From Rosenbergiella gaditana (GTDB lineage Bacteria; Pseudomonadota; Gammaproteobacteria; Enterobacterales; Enterobacteriaceae), in NCBI RefSeq assembly GCF_018494065.1, contig NZ_JABBFR010000009.1, forward strand, positions 62,001-126,000: a stretch of 64,000 nucleotides of DNA. Direction: 5' to 3'. Numbering within the stretch: the stretch's first letter is position 1; every line of letters begins with the position of its first letter. The translations under genes and the position numbers were made by a program. This document shows positions 12,349 through 25,189 of the stretch, piece by piece. A model generated the notes under the pieces. The model was not told the origin of the DNA and ran no database searches. It saw nothing but the letters and a program-made list of their open reading frames with translations.

Positions 12349-12843
12349 TTAGCGAGTTTTAATCGCTAAACGATTACTTTGTTTAACTTCTTCCATCACA
12401 ACATAGGTTCTTGTGTCGTTCACACCCGGTAAACGCAATAGCGTTTCGCCAAGGAGTTTACGGTAGGCAGACATATCAGGGACGCGGGTTTTAAGGAGAT
12501 AATCAAAATCGCCAGAGACTAAATGACACTCTTGGGTTTCTTCTAATTTTTGAACCGCAGCATTGAACTGTTCAAAGACATCAGGTGCACCACGATTCAG
12601 AGTTATCTCAACAAAGACGAGTAATGAGGCATCTAAATAATGAGGGTTTAATAGCGCAGTGTAACCCAAGATGAAACCTTGGCGCTCTAAACGACGTACA
12701 CGTTCTAAGCAAGGTGTTGGCGATAAACCCACTCGCTTTGAAAGTTCTACGTTAGAAATTCGCCCATCCTTCTGTAATTCATTAAGTATATTGCGATCTA
12801 TACGATCAAGGTCCTTACTAGGACGCTTTTTGTTATCTACCAT
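12349..12843 (-). CDS. lrp: leucine-responsive regulatory protein
   Basis: Lrp is a global feast/famine regulator of amino-acid metabolism and surface genes. The 164-residue product has full length. The N-terminal helix-turn-helix spans about residues 15-65 (LDRIDRNILNELQKDGRIS, VELSKRVGLSPTPCLERVR). The C-terminal RAM effector domain includes SGDFDYLLKTRVPDM. It diverges from trxB across a long AT-rich spacer, as in E. coli, which suggests a long autoregulated 5' leader. Confidence 0.98.
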   Translation of the reverse strand: MVDNKKRPSKDLDRIDRNILNELQKDGRISNVELSKRVGLSPTPCLERVRRLERQGFILGYTALLNPHYLDASLLVFVEITLNRGAPDVFEQFNAAVQKLEETQECHLVSGDFDYLLKTRVPDMSAYRKLLGETLLRLPGVNDTRTYVVMEEVKQSNRLAIKTR

Positions 12844-14198
<1,355 letters not shown>

Positions 14199-14228
14199 TT
14201 TGTTAATTGTATGATCTAGGTTAATCCC

Positions 14229-14255
14229 GGCGACAGGTTATCTGTCGCCTTTTTT
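14229..14255 (+). terminator. trxB rho-independent terminator
   Basis: GGCGACAG-GTTAT-CTGTCGCC forms an 8-bp perfect stem followed by TTTTTT, 30 bp past the trxB stop. cydD therefore probably has its own promoter in the 70 bp before its start. Confidence 0.93.
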
Positions 14256-14328
14256 ATCCCTCACGTGCTAGAGTTAACGGAAATTTCAGATAGTCGATGT
14301 TCAATTCCAACAGGTCAGTGACTCTTCC

Positions 14329-16104
14329 GTGGATAAATCAAGACAAAAACAGCTCACCCGCTGGCTTAAAGCACAACGTTTCCATGCTAAACGTTGGCGT
14401 AAACTCTCCGTATTATTGGGCACCTGTAGCGCACTCACTCTTCTTTTCCAGGCCTATTGTCTAGCAGAACTCCTGCAACGTGCCTTAATCGATCACCAGC
14501 CGCTTCCCCATCTTTATCATTGGCTAGCGTTGCTACTGGGCTGTTTTGCTCTGCGGGCTGTTCTGCATTACTGCCGTGAAAAAGTCGGCGTTAAAGCAGG
14601 CGAGGCCTTGCGTCAGGCTATTCGCCAAATTGTTTTAGACCGCTTAGAGGCGTTAGGGCCAGTTTGGGTCGCTTCTCGCCCTGTCGGAAGTTGGACGACG
14701 TTGCTGCATGAGCAGATTGAAAAAATGCACGACTACTACGCCCGTTATCTTCCTCAAATGACCTTGGCAGCAGTGATCCCGTTATTAATTCTCATAACCC
14801 TCTTTCCGATTAACTGGGCGGCTGCGACCATTTTATTCCTCACTGCCCCACTGATTCCTCTCTTTATGGCAATGGTGGGTATGGGGGCGGCAGATGCAAA
14901 TCGTCGAAATTTCGCCGCTCTTGCTCGGCTGAGCGGCGATTTTTTAGATCGATTACGCGGCTTGGATACCTTACGTCTGTTTAATCGACGTCGGGCGGAG
15001 GAGCAAGCCATTGCTGAAAGTTCGGAACAGTTTCGTTTACGGACCATGGAAGTATTACGTATAGCCTTTCTCTCCTCAGCTGTCCTAGAATTTTTCGCGT
15101 CTGTCTCCATCGCAATTGTCGCCGTCTACTTTGGCTTCTCGTACCTCGGCGTTTTTCATTTTGGTAGCTATCACAATGTAGTGACGCTATTTACTGGCTT
15201 TATTGCCTTAATTCTTGCGCCAGAATTTTTCCAACCGCTGCGTGACTTAGGCAGTTTCTACCACGCTAAAGCGCAAGCGGCTGGTGCCGCCGATGAGATT
15301 GAAACCTTCCTCACTGAAACGGAAACTTTACTCCCGTCAGCGCAACCGCACAGTCTTTCCTGTCATCATACTGCCCCGTTAACGATAGAGGCACGTGATT
15401 GGGTGATTACCTCTGTGGATGGCGTACAGTTAGTCGGTCCGCTTAGTTTTCATTTTAAGGCGAGCCAACGGATCGCGTTAGTGGGTCCTAGCGGTTCCGG
15501 TAAAAGTACGCTGCTTAATGCATTGCTTGGATTTCTTCCCTATCACGGATCGCTATTGATAAATGGCAAAGAGCTGAAAACGCTTTCGCGTGACAATTGG
15601 CTGAAATCGGTGAGTTGGGTGGGGCAGCATCCCCGCCTATTCCCCTGCTCCATCGCAGAGAATATTTCTCCTCAAGCAAAGCTAAACAAAGAGACGTTAC
15701 ATAAGCTGCTCGCACAGACCGGCATTGATGAGTTTCTTGAACGCTTACCACAGGGTTTAGCTACCGAGGTCAGTGAAGATAGTCAGAACTTATCCGTTGG
15801 CCAAGCACAGCGAATTGCGGTGGCTCGCGCTCTGGCGAAACAAGGTGATCTCTTGCTTTTAGATGAGCCCACCGCCAGTTTAGATCGCCATCATGAACAG
15901 CACGTTATGCAGAGCTTGCAACAGGCGAGCCATCAACAAATGACTTTACTGGTCACCCATCAGCTTGACCAATTGGCGGACTGGCCCACCATCATAGTAA
16001 TGGAAGCAGGAAAAATCATTCAGATGGGCGATTTTACAGATCTCGCAGCTGAAACAGGCCTATTTCAACGGTTGTTAAGTCATCGCTCAGGAGAGATTGA
16101 ATAA
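14329..16104 (+). CDS. cydD: cysteine/glutathione exporter ABC subunit CydD
   Basis: CydD pairs with CydC to form the inner-membrane ABC exporter of cysteine and glutathione needed for cytochrome bd assembly. The 591-residue product starts at GTG (14329), giving MDKSRQKQLTRWLK as in E. coli. Six membrane segments fill the first half, including a conserved GMGAADANRRNFAALARLSG loop near residue 190. The ATPase half has Walker A GPSGSGKST near residue 387, a signature NLSVGQAQRIAVARALA, and Walker B LLLLDEPTASLD. It overlaps cydC through TAATG, indicating coupled translation. Confidence 0.97.
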   Translation: MDKSRQKQLTRWLKAQRFHAKRWRKLSVLLGTCSALTLLFQAYCLAELLQRALIDHQPLPHLYHWLALLLGCFALRAVLHYCREKVGVKAGEALRQAIRQIVLDRLEALGPVWVASRPVGSWTTLLHEQIEKMHDYYARYLPQMTLAAVIPLLILITLFPINWAAATILFLTAPLIPLFMAMVGMGAADANRRNFAALARLSGDFLDRLRGLDTLRLFNRRRAEEQAIAESSEQFRLRTMEVLRIAFLSSAVLEFFASVSIAIVAVYFGFSYLGVFHFGSYHNVVTLFTGFIALILAPEFFQPLRDLGSFYHAKAQAAGAADEIETFLTETETLLPSAQPHSLSCHHTAPLTIEARDWVITSVDGVQLVGPLSFHFKASQRIALVGPSGSGKSTLLNALLGFLPYHGSLLINGKELKTLSRDNWLKSVSWVGQHPRLFPCSIAENISPQAKLNKETLHKLLAQTGIDEFLERLPQGLATEVSEDSQNLSVGQAQRIAVARALAKQGDLLLLDEPTASLDRHHEQHVMQSLQQASHQQMTLLVTHQLDQLADWPTIIVMEAGKIIQMGDFTDLAAETGLFQRLLSHRSGEIE

Positions 16105-17843
16105 TGAAAGCATTATTCCCTTTTTTAATACTGTGGCGTAGGCATCGTTGGCAGTTATTGCTGGGTATCTTATTAGCAACCCTCACCCTACTCGCCAGTG
16201 TCGGACTATTGAGCCTTTCTGGCTGGTTTCTCGCTGCTTCAGCGATGGCCGGGAGTGCCGGTATTTATACTTTCAATTACATGCTGCCCGCAGCAGGGGT
16301 GCGCGGGGCGGCTATACTGCGCACGGTAGCACGTTATCTCGAACGTTTAGTGAGCCATGACGCTACCTTTAAGGTCTTGAAACATCTGCGTGTAACAATC
16401 TTCAGTAAAATTTATCCCCTCGCGCCTGCAGGCACGCAGCAATTTCGTCAGGGTGATTTACTGAATCGTTTTGTCGGCGATGTCGAAACGCTAGACCATT
16501 TATACTTAAGAGTCATCTCACCGATGGTCGGCGCACTACTCGTAACGCTGGCAGTGGGAGTGGGATTAAGTTATATCAATCTTCAAGCTGCGCTGGCAGT
16601 CGCCAGCGTGATGGTAAGCGTTATCCTATTATTCCCGCCTATTTTTTACCGTGTGGGGAAACCGGCTGGTGAACAAATTGCCACATTAAGTAGCGCTTAT
16701 CGCCAACAATTGACAACACACCTAAGCGCGATGTCTGAACTCTTACTGTTCCCACCTCAGGAAGATTGGCGAGCGATACTCGGACAAACCGAGAAAAAGT
16801 GGTTGGCGACCCAAGCACGGCAACAGAATCTCAATGCCCTCGCGCAAAGTATTATTATCTTGCTGACTGGCTTAACTATTGTTGCTGTCTTTATCATTAT
16901 GTCTCGCCATCAATTGGCGCAAATCGCCACGGCCGATAGTGCTTTATTAATCTTCTGTGTACTCGCAGCCTTCGAGTCTCTTGGACCTGTAGCAATCGCC
17001 TTCCTGCATTTATCGGAAGTCTCTATCGTCGCAGAGCGCCTGCATCACTTGTTAGCGCAAACGCCGACGGTTACGTTTTCCCCACAGACGCTTACTCTCA
17101 ATGAAACAGCCGGTGAAATATCTATAGAGGACATTGATTTTGCTTATACCGCCACAGGACCTAGGGTTTTGCATCAATTGACCCTTCATCTTGCGGCTAA
17201 ACAGAAAGTGGCATTGCTGGGCAGCACTGGATGTGGAAAAACAACCTTATTACAATTGTTGACGCGAGCTTGGGACCCATTAACTGGCGCGATTCGCGTT
17301 AATCATCAGCCATTGGCTGCCTATTCTGAGTCACAGCTGCGCTCAATGATCACTGTGGTCAGTCAGCGTGTCGCTATATTTAATCAAACGTTGCGTGACA
17401 ATCTGACACTTGCCCAACCTCTCGCTGATGATGCACAACTGGCTGAAAGCCTTCGTGTGGTGGGATTAAGTAATCTTCTCGCTGATGCCGGTTTAGACCG
17501 TTGGTTAGGGGAAGGTGGTAGACCGCTTTCCGGTGGTGAGCGACGCCGTTTAGCCATTGCTCGGGCTTTATTGCATAACGCGCCGATATGGTTACTGGAT
17601 GAGCCACTTGAAGGCTTAGACGCACAAACTGAACATCTGATTATGCAACTTTTACTCAAGGTGACTGAAGAGAAAACCGTATTAATGGTCACACATCGAC
17701 TGACGGGTATTGAAGCGGTCGATAAAATTTGCATTATGGACCAAGGGCATATCATTGAAGAAGGGACTCATCAGCAACTTATGACGCAAAAAGCGCGTTA
17801 TTACGACTTCCGTCAGCGCCAACAAGGTCAATACGGACTATGA
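16104..17843 (+). CDS. cydC: cysteine/glutathione exporter ABC subunit CydC
   Basis: The partner half-transporter of CydD, 579 residues. The N-terminal membrane domain includes [13 protein letters not shown] and [20 protein letters not shown], family hallmarks. The ATPase domain has Walker [10 protein letters not shown] near residue 374, signature [15 protein letters not shown] and Walker [13 protein letters not shown]. Its start overlaps the cydD stop (TAATG) and its stop overlaps the aat start (ATGA), so cydD-cydC-aat form one coupled unit. Confidence 0.97.
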   Translation: MKALFPFLILWRRHRWQLLLGILLATLTLLASVGLLSLSGWFLAASAMAGSAGIYTFNYMLPAAGVRGAAILRTVARYLERLVSHDATFKVLKHLRVTIFSKIYPLAPAGTQQFRQGDLLNRFVGDVETLDHLYLRVISPMVGALLVTLAVGVGLSYINLQAALAVASVMVSVILLFPPIFYRVGKPAGEQIATLSSAYRQQLTTHLSAMSELLLFPPQEDWRAILGQTEKKWLATQARQQNLNALAQSIIILLTGLTIVAVFIIMSRHQLAQIATADSALLIFCVLAAFESLGPVAIAFLHLSEVSIVAERLHHLLAQTPTVTFSPQTLTLNETAGEISIEDIDFAYTATGPRVLHQLTLHLAAKQKVALLGSTGCGKTTLLQLLTRAWDPLTGAIRVNHQPLAAYSESQLRSMITVVSQRVAIFNQTLRDNLTLAQPLADDAQLAESLRVVGLSNLLADAGLDRWLGEGGRPLSGGERRRLAIARALLHNAPIWLLDEPLEGLDAQTEHLIMQLLLKVTEEKTVLMVTHRLTGIEAVDKICIMDQGHIIEEGTHQQLMTQKARYYDFRQRQQGQYGL

Positions 17844-18544
17844 CGGCCATCTATCTGCCCTGCTTAGATCATCAACCGCTATCCCAATTTCCTTCCCCGG
17901 ATTCAGCCTTGACTTCTCCGCAAGGGCTGCTCGCTTACGGCGGCGATCTTCTTCCAGAGCGGTTAATCTCTGCTTATCAGCAGGGGATTTTCCCTTGGTT
18001 CTCAGAGGAAGATCCCATCTTATGGTGGAGCCCAGATCCGCGCGCGGTGCTGCCGATAGATGCTTTTCACCTTAGTCGTAGCATGCAACGTTTTTTACGT
18101 AACTGCCCCTATCAGGTCACGCTTAATCACGATTTCAGAGCGGTTATTGAGGGCTGCGCCATCACCCATCACGAGGGGACGTGGATCACTGAAGACGTCA
18201 CTACCGCTTGGTGCGAATTAGCAGCAACGGGCCGGGCACACTCGCTAGAAGTTTGGTTGGGGAATGAACTGGTTGGCGGTATTTATGGGATGGCGTTAGG
18301 CGGAATTTTCTGCGGTGAGTCAATGTTTAGCCGCCAACCTAACGCATCCAAACTCGCATTATTTCAACTTTGCCGTCATTTTTCAGCTTATGGTGGCAAA
18401 CTCATCGATTGTCAAATATTGAATCCACATACCCGCTCATTAGGTGCGCGCGAAATTTCTCGCCAGCAGTTTCTGACGCAATTAACAGAACTTCAGAAAC
18501 AGATTATCCCGCCAGAATGCTGGGTTAAAAAGCGGTTATTTTAA
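17840..18544 (+). CDS. aat: leucyl/phenylalanyl-tRNA-protein transferase
   Basis: Aat adds Leu or Phe from aminoacyl-tRNA to N-terminal Arg or Lys of proteins, creating N-degrons that ClpS delivers to ClpAP. The 234-residue product has full length. Family signatures include [26 protein letters not shown] (about residues 46-71) and [20 protein letters not shown] (about 146-165). Translation is coupled to cydC by a 4-bp overlap. The functional partners clpA and clpS lie just beyond infA. Confidence 0.97.
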   Translation: MTAIYLPCLDHQPLSQFPSPDSALTSPQGLLAYGGDLLPERLISAYQQGIFPWFSEEDPILWWSPDPRAVLPIDAFHLSRSMQRFLRNCPYQVTLNHDFRAVIEGCAITHHEGTWITEDVTTAWCELAATGRAHSLEVWLGNELVGGIYGMALGGIFCGESMFSRQPNASKLALFQLCRHFSAYGGKLIDCQILNPHTRSLGAREISRQQFLTQLTELQKQIIPPECWVKKRLF

Positions 18545-19079
<535 letters not shown>

Positions 19080-19101
19080 TCATTAGTTTAATGACTACCA
19101 T

Positions 19102-19129
19102 AAAAAGGCCGGATATTCCGGCCTTTTTT
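19102..19129. terminator. bidirectional terminator between infA and clpA
   Basis: AAAAAGGCCGGA-TAT-TCCGGCCTTTTTT is a near-perfect stem with an A-run on the left and T-run on the right, ending transcripts from both convergent genes. Confidence 0.95.
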
Positions 19130-19134
19130 ATTTT

Positions 19135-21420
19135 CTAGTGAACAGTCCCTTCCGCTTTCTGCTTTGCCGCACTTTCAAAATGGTATGTCAGTTGGTCTTT
19201 TTTGCGATCTAATCCAACCGATACTGACCCACCCTCGACTAACGAACCAAACAGTAGCTCATTCGCTAACGGTTTCTTCAAGTTTTCTTGTACTGCTCTG
19301 GCCATGGGGCGAGCGCCCATTGCTTTGTCGTAGCCATTCTCAGCTAGCCATTCTCGGGCTTCATCACTCACTTCCAACGAAACGCCTTTAGGGTCAAGCT
19401 GAGCTTGAAGTTCCACGATAAATTTATCCACCACTTGGTGAATGACTGCCGTAGAGAGATGCTCGAACCAGATGATATTATCAAGCCGATTACGGAACTC
19501 AGGAGTGAAGATTTTCTTAATCTCTTCCAGTGCATCAGTACTGTTATCTTGTTGAATCAAGCCAATGGTTTTGCGTTCAGTTTCACGGACACCCGCATTG
19601 GTGGTCATGACTAAGATCACATTACGGAAGTCGGCTTTACGGCCATTATTATCCGTTAACGTACCGTTATCCATCACTTGCAGCAGCAGATTGAATACGT
19701 CTGGATGCGCCTTTTCAATTTCATCAAGGAGCACCACCGAGTGCGGATGTTTAATCACCGCGTCCGTTAATAAGCCACCTTGTTCGTAACCGACATAACC
19801 TGGAGGAGCACCGATCAAGCGACTAACGGTATGGCGTTCCATATATTCGGACATATCAAACCGCAATAACTCAATACCCAGTGATTTGGCAAGTTGTGCC
19901 GTAACCTCTGTTTTCCCCACACCGGTAGGTCCAGCGAATAAAAATGACCCGACAGGTTTGTGCTCATTTCCTAAGCCCGCACGGCTCATTTTGATCGCTT
20001 CCGATAACGCATTAATCGCTTTATCTTGACCAAATACCAACATCTTCAAGCGGTCATCGAGACTGCGTAAGGTATCTCGGTCAGTGGCGGAAACACTTTT
20101 TTCCGGGATCCGAGCAATTCGCGCGACAACGGTTTCAATATCTTGAATATTGATGGTTTTTTTACGTTTACTATTAGGTAATAAACGCGCCCGTGCGCCG
20201 GCCTCATCGATCACATCAATAGCCTTATCGGGTAGATGACGATCGTTGATATATTTCACCGCCAACTCCACTGCTGCGCGGACTGCTTTAGCGGTGTAGC
20301 GCACATCATGATGCTTCTCATATTTCGGTTTCAAACCAGTGAGAATTTTTACTGTCTCATCCATAGTAGGTTCGACAATATCAATTTTCTGGAAACGGCG
20401 CGCTAAGGCACGATCTTTTTCAAAAATTGAGCTGTACTCTTGATAAGTGGTGGAACCCATCACTCGAATTTTACCGCTCGAAAGCAGTGGCTTAATCAGA
20501 TTGGCGGCATCGACTTGCCCACCTGATGCCGCACCGGCACCGATGATAGTATGAATTTCATCGATAAAAAGAATACTGTTCTCATCTCGCTCAAGTTGCT
20601 TTAACAGTGCCTTGAAGCGCTTTTCAAAATCACCGCGATACTTTGTGCCTGCCAATAGAGAGCCGATATCTAACGAGTAGATGACGCACTCTTTCATGAC
20701 ATCAGGCACATCGCCTTGCTCGATTCGCCACGCTAGCCCTTCCGCGATAGCCGTCTTACCTACGCCAGATTCCCCCACCAGCAGCGGGTTATTTTTACGA
20801 CGGCGACAGAAGACCTGTACCGTTCTTTCTAACTCTTGCTCGCGACCAATTAACGGATCAATCCCGCCCACGCGAGCCAGTTGATTAAGATTCGTGGTGA
20901 AACTATCAATACGCTCTTCACTGGAACCACTAGCTGCTTCATCCGATGAAGAGGCGTTATCAGACGGCTTATCCTCGGCACTGTCATCTTTACGCGTACC
21001 ATGGGAGAGGTAATTGACAATGTCTAATCGGCTTACTTCATATTTTCTTAGTAAGTAAGCCGCTTGCGACTCTTGTTCACTGAATATCGCTACCAGCACA
21101 TTTGCGCCAGTCACTTCGCTGCGCCCGGAAGATTGGACATGAAAAACCGCACGTTGCAGAACGCGTTGGAAGCTTAACGTAGGTTGCGTTTCTCGCTCTT
21201 CATCCGCTTCGGGAAGCACTGGAGTCGTTTTCTGAATAAACGTCTCCAATTCTGTACGCAGTGCGGCGAGATCGACAGAACAGGCCTCAAGCGCTTCACG
21301 CGCAGCAGGGTTGCTGATTAACGCGAGAAGCAGATGCTCGACTGTCATAAATTCGTGATGGTACTCACGCGCTCTGGCGAAAGCCATATTTAAACTGAGT
21401 TCCAGTTCCTGATTGAGCAT
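19135..21420 (-). CDS. clpA: ATP-dependent Clp protease ATP-binding subunit ClpA
   Basis: ClpA is the hexameric unfoldase that feeds substrates to ClpP and receives N-end-rule substrates from ClpS. The 761-residue product has the usual architecture. The N domain (1-145) is followed by an acidic, Ser-rich linker. AAA-1 has Walker [14 protein letters not shown] near residue 215, and AAA-2 has [10 protein letters not shown] near 497. The ClpP-docking IGL loop is visible as [10 protein letters not shown] near residue 618. It lies 53 bp downstream of clpS in the same direction. Confidence 0.98.
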   Translation of the reverse strand: MLNQELELSLNMAFARAREYHHEFMTVEHLLLALISNPAAREALEACSVDLAALRTELETFIQKTTPVLPEADEERETQPTLSFQRVLQRAVFHVQSSGRSEVTGANVLVAIFSEQESQAAYLLRKYEVSRLDIVNYLSHGTRKDDSAEDKPSDNASSSDEAASGSSEERIDSFTTNLNQLARVGGIDPLIGREQELERTVQVFCRRRKNNPLLVGESGVGKTAIAEGLAWRIEQGDVPDVMKECVIYSLDIGSLLAGTKYRGDFEKRFKALLKQLERDENSILFIDEIHTIIGAGAASGGQVDAANLIKPLLSSGKIRVMGSTTYQEYSSIFEKDRALARRFQKIDIVEPTMDETVKILTGLKPKYEKHHDVRYTAKAVRAAVELAVKYINDRHLPDKAIDVIDEAGARARLLPNSKRKKTINIQDIETVVARIARIPEKSVSATDRDTLRSLDDRLKMLVFGQDKAINALSEAIKMSRAGLGNEHKPVGSFLFAGPTGVGKTEVTAQLAKSLGIELLRFDMSEYMERHTVSRLIGAPPGYVGYEQGGLLTDAVIKHPHSVVLLDEIEKAHPDVFNLLLQVMDNGTLTDNNGRKADFRNVILVMTTNAGVRETERKTIGLIQQDNSTDALEEIKKIFTPEFRNRLDNIIWFEHLSTAVIHQVVDKFIVELQAQLDPKGVSLEVSDEAREWLAENGYDKAMGARPMARAVQENLKKPLANELLFGSLVEGGSVSVGLDRKKDQLTYHFESAAKQKAEGTVH

Positions 21421-21473
21421 TAGGTACCTCCGATCGGTTAACGCTTAGGTCTCAGCCTAGATATATGGGCTGT

Positions 21474-21794
21474 TTAGCTTTTTTCCAGCATACATAGCAA
21501 CGGATGCTCATTTTCCTTCGCGTAACGATTCACTTGCATCACTTTAGTTTCAGCCACTTCCGCGGTAAATTCACCACAGATCGCTTTGCCTTCGTAATGC
21601 ACAGTAAGCATCAGTTGCGTTGCACGCTCAATATCCAGCGAGAAGAATTTCTGTAAAACTTCGATCACAAACTCCATAGGGGTGTAATCGTCATTCAGTA
21701 AAACAACTTTATACATTGAGGGCGGTTTTAGCGCCTCGTCGAGATTACTCTCTAAAAGTTGTTCGAAGTCAAAACCATGATGCGTGTTAGCCAT
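21474..21794 (-). CDS. clpS: ClpA adaptor ClpS
   Basis: ClpS recognises N-degron residues and hands substrates to ClpAP. I chose the ATG at 21792-21794, giving [16 protein letters not shown] and 106 residues, the E. coli length; the longer frame to 21854 adds an unrelated N-terminus. The N-degron pocket segment [20 protein letters not shown] and the [19 protein letters not shown] stretch are intact. cspD, divergent from clpS in E. coli, is not present in the adjoining 250 bp. Confidence 0.97.
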   Translation of the reverse strand: MANTHHGFDFEQLLESNLDEALKPPSMYKVVLLNDDYTPMEFVIEVLQKFFSLDIERATQLMLTVHYEGKAICGEFTAEVAETKVMQVNRYAKENEHPLLCMLEKS

Positions 21795-22044
21795 AATTAC
21801 CCAGCAATACTTGAAAGAAAAGCGCAATTTTACGACCAGTTTACCACGAACCATGGCGTTTAGCAGAACCGACCTTATTTCAGTCTAGCCCTATTGGAAC
21901 AATACAACCAAAAAAAACCTCATTACAAGCCGTTAGCCGACTTTTCTTTGCACGATCGCATTCTAGGTTTAGGCGCAACGACTATCAGTGGTCATTGATG
22001 AACTATATTAAAAGACTATAACGTGAATCCAATCGGAGTGGTAA

Positions 22045-23766
22045 ATGGAAAAGACAGTCGCTGCATTACTGGTCGAGACCTTAACAGAGGTAGGCGTTAA
22101 GCACATTTGGGGGGTAACCGGTGATTCGCTTAATGGTATTAGCGATAGTTTAAATAAGCAGTCAGCAATTACTTGGATGTCAACGCGCCATGAAGAGGCG
22201 GCGGCTTTTGCTGCCGGTGCCGAAGCACAAGTCACTAATGAATTGGCTGTTTGCGCAGGCTCCTGTGGCCCAGGTAACTTACATTTAATAAATGGTCTGT
22301 TCGATTGCCATCGAAACCATCAACCGGTCCTCGCTATTGCTGCACATATCCCTTCGAGTGAAATCGGCAGTAACTATTTTCAGGAAACCCACCCCCAGGA
22401 ACTTTTTAAAGAGTGTAGCCATTACTGTGAACTCGTCAGCAACCCAGAACAGTTTCCACAAATTCTCGCCATTGCGTTACGCACGGCAATTGTTAAACGA
22501 GGTGTCGCGGTCATCGTACTTCCTGGCGATGTTGCCCTACAAAGCATTAAGATTCCGGATAACCTCGAGTGGTACCCGCCTTCGCTTCCTGAAGTGAAAC
22601 CTGTCACCTCAGAACTCGAACAGCTGGCTGATGTACTGAACAACGCTCACAATATAACGCTAATGTGTGGGAGTGGTTGTGCCGGCGCTCATGATGAAGT
22701 GGTTGCCTTGGCAGAGAAACTTCAAGCGCCAATAGTGCATGCATTGCGGGGCAAAGAGCATCTGGAATACGACAATCCTTATGATGTCGGGATGACTGGC
22801 CTGATTGGATTTTCTTCAGGTTATCATGCGATGCTTGACGCGGATACACTGGTGTTACTCGGTACACAGTTCCCTTACCGTGCTTTCTATCCCGAGTCGG
22901 CGAAGATTATTCAAATAGATATCAACCCCTCAAGCATCGGATCACATTGCCATGTTAACTTCCCGCTAATCGGCGATGTGAAGGCAACGGTGACTGACTT
23001 GCTACCATTACTCACCACCTCCCATGCTTCAACGCACCTTGAAAAATCCGTCAAACATTATCAGAAAAGCCGCCAACAATTAGATGATTTAGCGGTGGCT
23101 AATGATGATCGCCCCATTCATCCTCAGTATCTTGCCCAACAAATTGACCGGCTCGCCACTGATGAGACCATCTTCACTTGCGATGTAGGCACCCCGACTG
23201 TCTGGGCAGCTCGCTATCTGACCATGAACGGTAAAAGACGATTACTGGGGTCGTTTAACCACGGGTCGATGGCCAATGCTATGCCCCAAGCCATGGGTGC
23301 CCAATCGGTCGATATGTCGCGCCAAGTTGTGGCGTTATGTGGCGACGGCGGGTTTGCGATGTTAATGGGCGACTTATTAACGATTGCCCAACATAAGTTA
23401 CCGGTAAAACTCGTGATTTTTAATAATAGTGTACTTGGCTTTGTGGCAATGGAGATGAAAGCGGGTGGGTATCTGACTAATGGTACCGAGCTAGATAATC
23501 CTGATTTCGCCGCGATCGCTAAGGCTTGTAATATAGAAGGCTTTAGCGTGCAAAAAGCCTCAGAGTTGAGCGATGTTTTACAGCAGGCTTTCGACCATCC
23601 GGGCCCAGCACTTATCGATGTGTCGACGGCTAAAGATGAGTTAGCTATGCCGCCGCAGATAAAACTTGAACAGGCAAAAGGATTCAGCCTTTATATGTTA
23701 AAAGCGATCATCAATGGCCAAGGCAGTGAAATCATCGATTTAGCGAAAACTAATCTCTTCCGCTAG
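22045..23766 (+). CDS. poxB: pyruvate dehydrogenase (ubiquinone-dependent pyruvate oxidase)
   Basis: PoxB converts pyruvate to acetate and CO2, passing electrons to ubiquinone at the inner face of the membrane. The 573-residue product has the E. coli length. TPP binding is shown by [13 protein letters not shown] near residue 433, and the N-terminal active-site region by [13 protein letters not shown] near residue 50. The C-terminal amphipathic membrane-binding tail, ending KTNLFR, is present. A -10-like CTATATT at 22003-22009 would suit stress-type (RpoS) expression known in E. coli, but this is weak evidence. hcp-hcr, near poxB in E. coli, are absent. Confidence 0.97.
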   Translation: MEKTVAALLVETLTEVGVKHIWGVTGDSLNGISDSLNKQSAITWMSTRHEEAAAFAAGAEAQVTNELAVCAGSCGPGNLHLINGLFDCHRNHQPVLAIAAHIPSSEIGSNYFQETHPQELFKECSHYCELVSNPEQFPQILAIALRTAIVKRGVAVIVLPGDVALQSIKIPDNLEWYPPSLPEVKPVTSELEQLADVLNNAHNITLMCGSGCAGAHDEVVALAEKLQAPIVHALRGKEHLEYDNPYDVGMTGLIGFSSGYHAMLDADTLVLLGTQFPYRAFYPESAKIIQIDINPSSIGSHCHVNFPLIGDVKATVTDLLPLLTTSHASTHLEKSVKHYQKSRQQLDDLAVANDDRPIHPQYLAQQIDRLATDETIFTCDVGTPTVWAARYLTMNGKRRLLGSFNHGSMANAMPQAMGAQSVDMSRQVVALCGDGGFAMLMGDLLTIAQHKLPVKLVIFNNSVLGFVAMEMKAGGYLTNGTELDNPDFAAIAKACNIEGFSVQKASELSDVLQQAFDHPGPALIDVSTAKDELAMPPQIKLEQAKGFSLYMLKAIINGQGSEIIDLAKTNLFR

Positions 23767-23796
23767 CCCAATTTGGTTAATAAACAGCCCCTTGTT

Positions 23797-24033
23797 TGGA
23801 CTGCACCCCAAAAGTTGGACAGTTCATATTAAGCGGCTTTCTGGGCCTGGGTTCGGTATTCTACCGGACTCAGGCCTTTTAACTTCAGGCTGATCCGCTC
23901 GTTGTTATAGTAATGGATATAGTCTTCTATCGCCTTCCTAAGTTCATTCAGATCGCTGAACCTGTTCAGGTAAAAACACTCCGATTTCAGTGTGCCGAAG
24001 AAGTTTTCCATCACCGCATTACTCCTGCTGCAA
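23797..24033 (-). mobile_element. truncated IS3-family insertion sequence remnant
   Basis: The end starting TGGACTGCACCCCAAAAG resembles the terminal repeat of IS3/IS150-type elements and immediately precedes the stop of a transposase fragment. Only this end and the last third of orfB remain. Homology stops around 24025-24035; no orfA or second terminal repeat is visible. It sits between poxB and amiD. Confidence 0.8.
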
Positions 24034-24035
24034 AT
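23829..24035 (-). pseudogene. IS3-family transposase OrfB, C-terminal fragment
   Basis: The frame reads NAVMENFFGTLKSECFYLNR, then a segment with YIHYYNNERI and LKGLSPVEYRTQAQ, and ends at TAA (23829-23831). This is the C-terminal part of the DDE integrase domain, including the final catalytic Glu region (MENFFGTLKSE). The frame is closed upstream by a stop at 24039-24041, and the residues before NAV do not match the family. It is therefore a 5'-truncated, inactive relic. Confidence 0.88.
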
Positions 24036-24192
24036 AGGAGATCAGTGCTTGTACTGTAAAGGGCTGCTGGTTGCTCAGCACAGTTAGTACTGCAACACTG
24101 AATGACCCTTACGCTTCACATTTAAACGACTAGAACGATTTTACGCGCCTTACCTTGGCCCGTCTCATCTCTTTCCCACCTGGTACTGGTGA
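24034..24192. other. unassigned spacer between the IS relic and amiD
   Basis: I recognise nothing in this 159-bp stretch. It carries stops in the frames checked and no clear terminator for amiD. It may be a scar of the insertion or deletion that removed genes found between poxB and amiD in E. coli. Confidence 0.4.
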
Positions 24193-25026
24193 TTACTTAC
24201 GCCATGGATATTGCAATAAAAGTGCCTGCAAACGAGCAAGGGTTAATTGATCGCCGTAGCCACTGCTGTTCTCGGGTTGGAAATGCATTTGGAACGCCCG
24301 AATGAGTTGATGCTGCTCCGCCGGCGTAGCATGTGCGTTGATGGCATACCCATATTGCCTAAGTAGCGGTAGCAACAATGCTTTGGCGACCGGGGTATCC
24401 GGTGCACGCCCCGCTAATAACTTCTTAACTAATTCATGATCAGGCCAAGCCCCCAGTCCATGTTTAGCCAGCTGTTGCCACGGGAAACAAGGTCCTGGAT
24501 CCACTTTTCTTAATGGCGCAATATCGCTATGCCCAATAATATTTTCAGGCTCGATACCGTAGCGGTGGGCTATATCACTCACCAGTTGAATTAACGCCGT
24601 GATTTGTTGAGGCGGGTAGCTTTCACAATATCCATAGTGCTGGTCAGTGGGTTTGGTGAGGCCTTTGTTAACTATCTCGATCCCTATTGAGGTTTTGTTC
24701 AGATTATAGGTTCCTCGCCATGCACTGATCCCTGCATGCCAAGCAGCCTGGTCTTCAGGTACGAGCTGATAAATTTCTGGTAACGACGCATTACCCTTAG
24801 GGTACTGAGCAATAAGATAATGGCTACTGACTTCCTTGCCCGTGAGCAGCGTTAAAGCACGCTGCTCATCTGCCACCGTGTAATGGATCACAATAGCGTT
24901 AATTCGCGGTTGATGACCCAACGCGACGTAAGTCGTATTTATTGCCTGATGTGCAGAGTTCAGGGGCGGCGTATGAGCCTGACAACCCGACAATAACGCC
25001 AGCATAATGAGAAATCCCTTTTTCAT
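24193..25026 (-). CDS. amiD: N-acetylmuramoyl-L-alanine amidase, lipoprotein (AmiD)
   Basis: AmiD is a zinc-dependent amidase anchored in the outer membrane that cleaves muropeptides, including anhydro forms. I chose the ATG at 25024-25026: it is preceded by AAAGGGGG and opens a lipoprotein signal MKKGFLIMLALLSGC with Cys15 as lipidation site. A longer frame to 25128 lacks these properties. The amidase_2 domain carries the zinc ligands in NAIVIHYTV and HSDIAPLRKVDPGPCFPW. A peptidoglycan-binding-like C-terminus follows. It diverges from artP. Confidence 0.93.
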   Translation of the reverse strand: MKKGFLIMLALLSGCQAHTPPLNSAHQAINTTYVALGHQPRINAIVIHYTVADEQRALTLLTGKEVSSHYLIAQYPKGNASLPEIYQLVPEDQAAWHAGISAWRGTYNLNKTSIGIEIVNKGLTKPTDQHYGYCESYPPQQITALIQLVSDIAHRYGIEPENIIGHSDIAPLRKVDPGPCFPWQQLAKHGLGAWPDHELVKKLLAGRAPDTPVAKALLLPLLRQYGYAINAHATPAEQHQLIRAFQMHFQPENSSGYGDQLTLARLQALLLQYPWRK

Positions 25027-25121
25027 TTTTACCCCCTTTAACGAGTGATGCTTTACTTTACCTTTGTTCGCACGATTGACCAAATGGGATAAGGTTGAGG
25101 TAAGAAAAAGCCCGCACCATA

Positions 25122-25139
25122 ATTGCATACTTATGCATA
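25122..25139. promoter_or_regulatory. ArgR-like box upstream of artP
   Basis: TGCATACTTATGCA matches the ARG-box pattern TGAAT-N4-ATTCA at eight of ten conserved positions and lies 53 bp before the artP start. A second half-site TGAAT follows at 25141, but the centre-to-centre spacing is 17 bp, not the usual 21, so only one box is proposed. art genes are ArgR-repressed in E. coli. Confidence 0.4.
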
Positions 25140-25189
25140 ATGAATTACTATCTGGGCAAATACACTCTTATAAAAGTCAGATTTATCGC

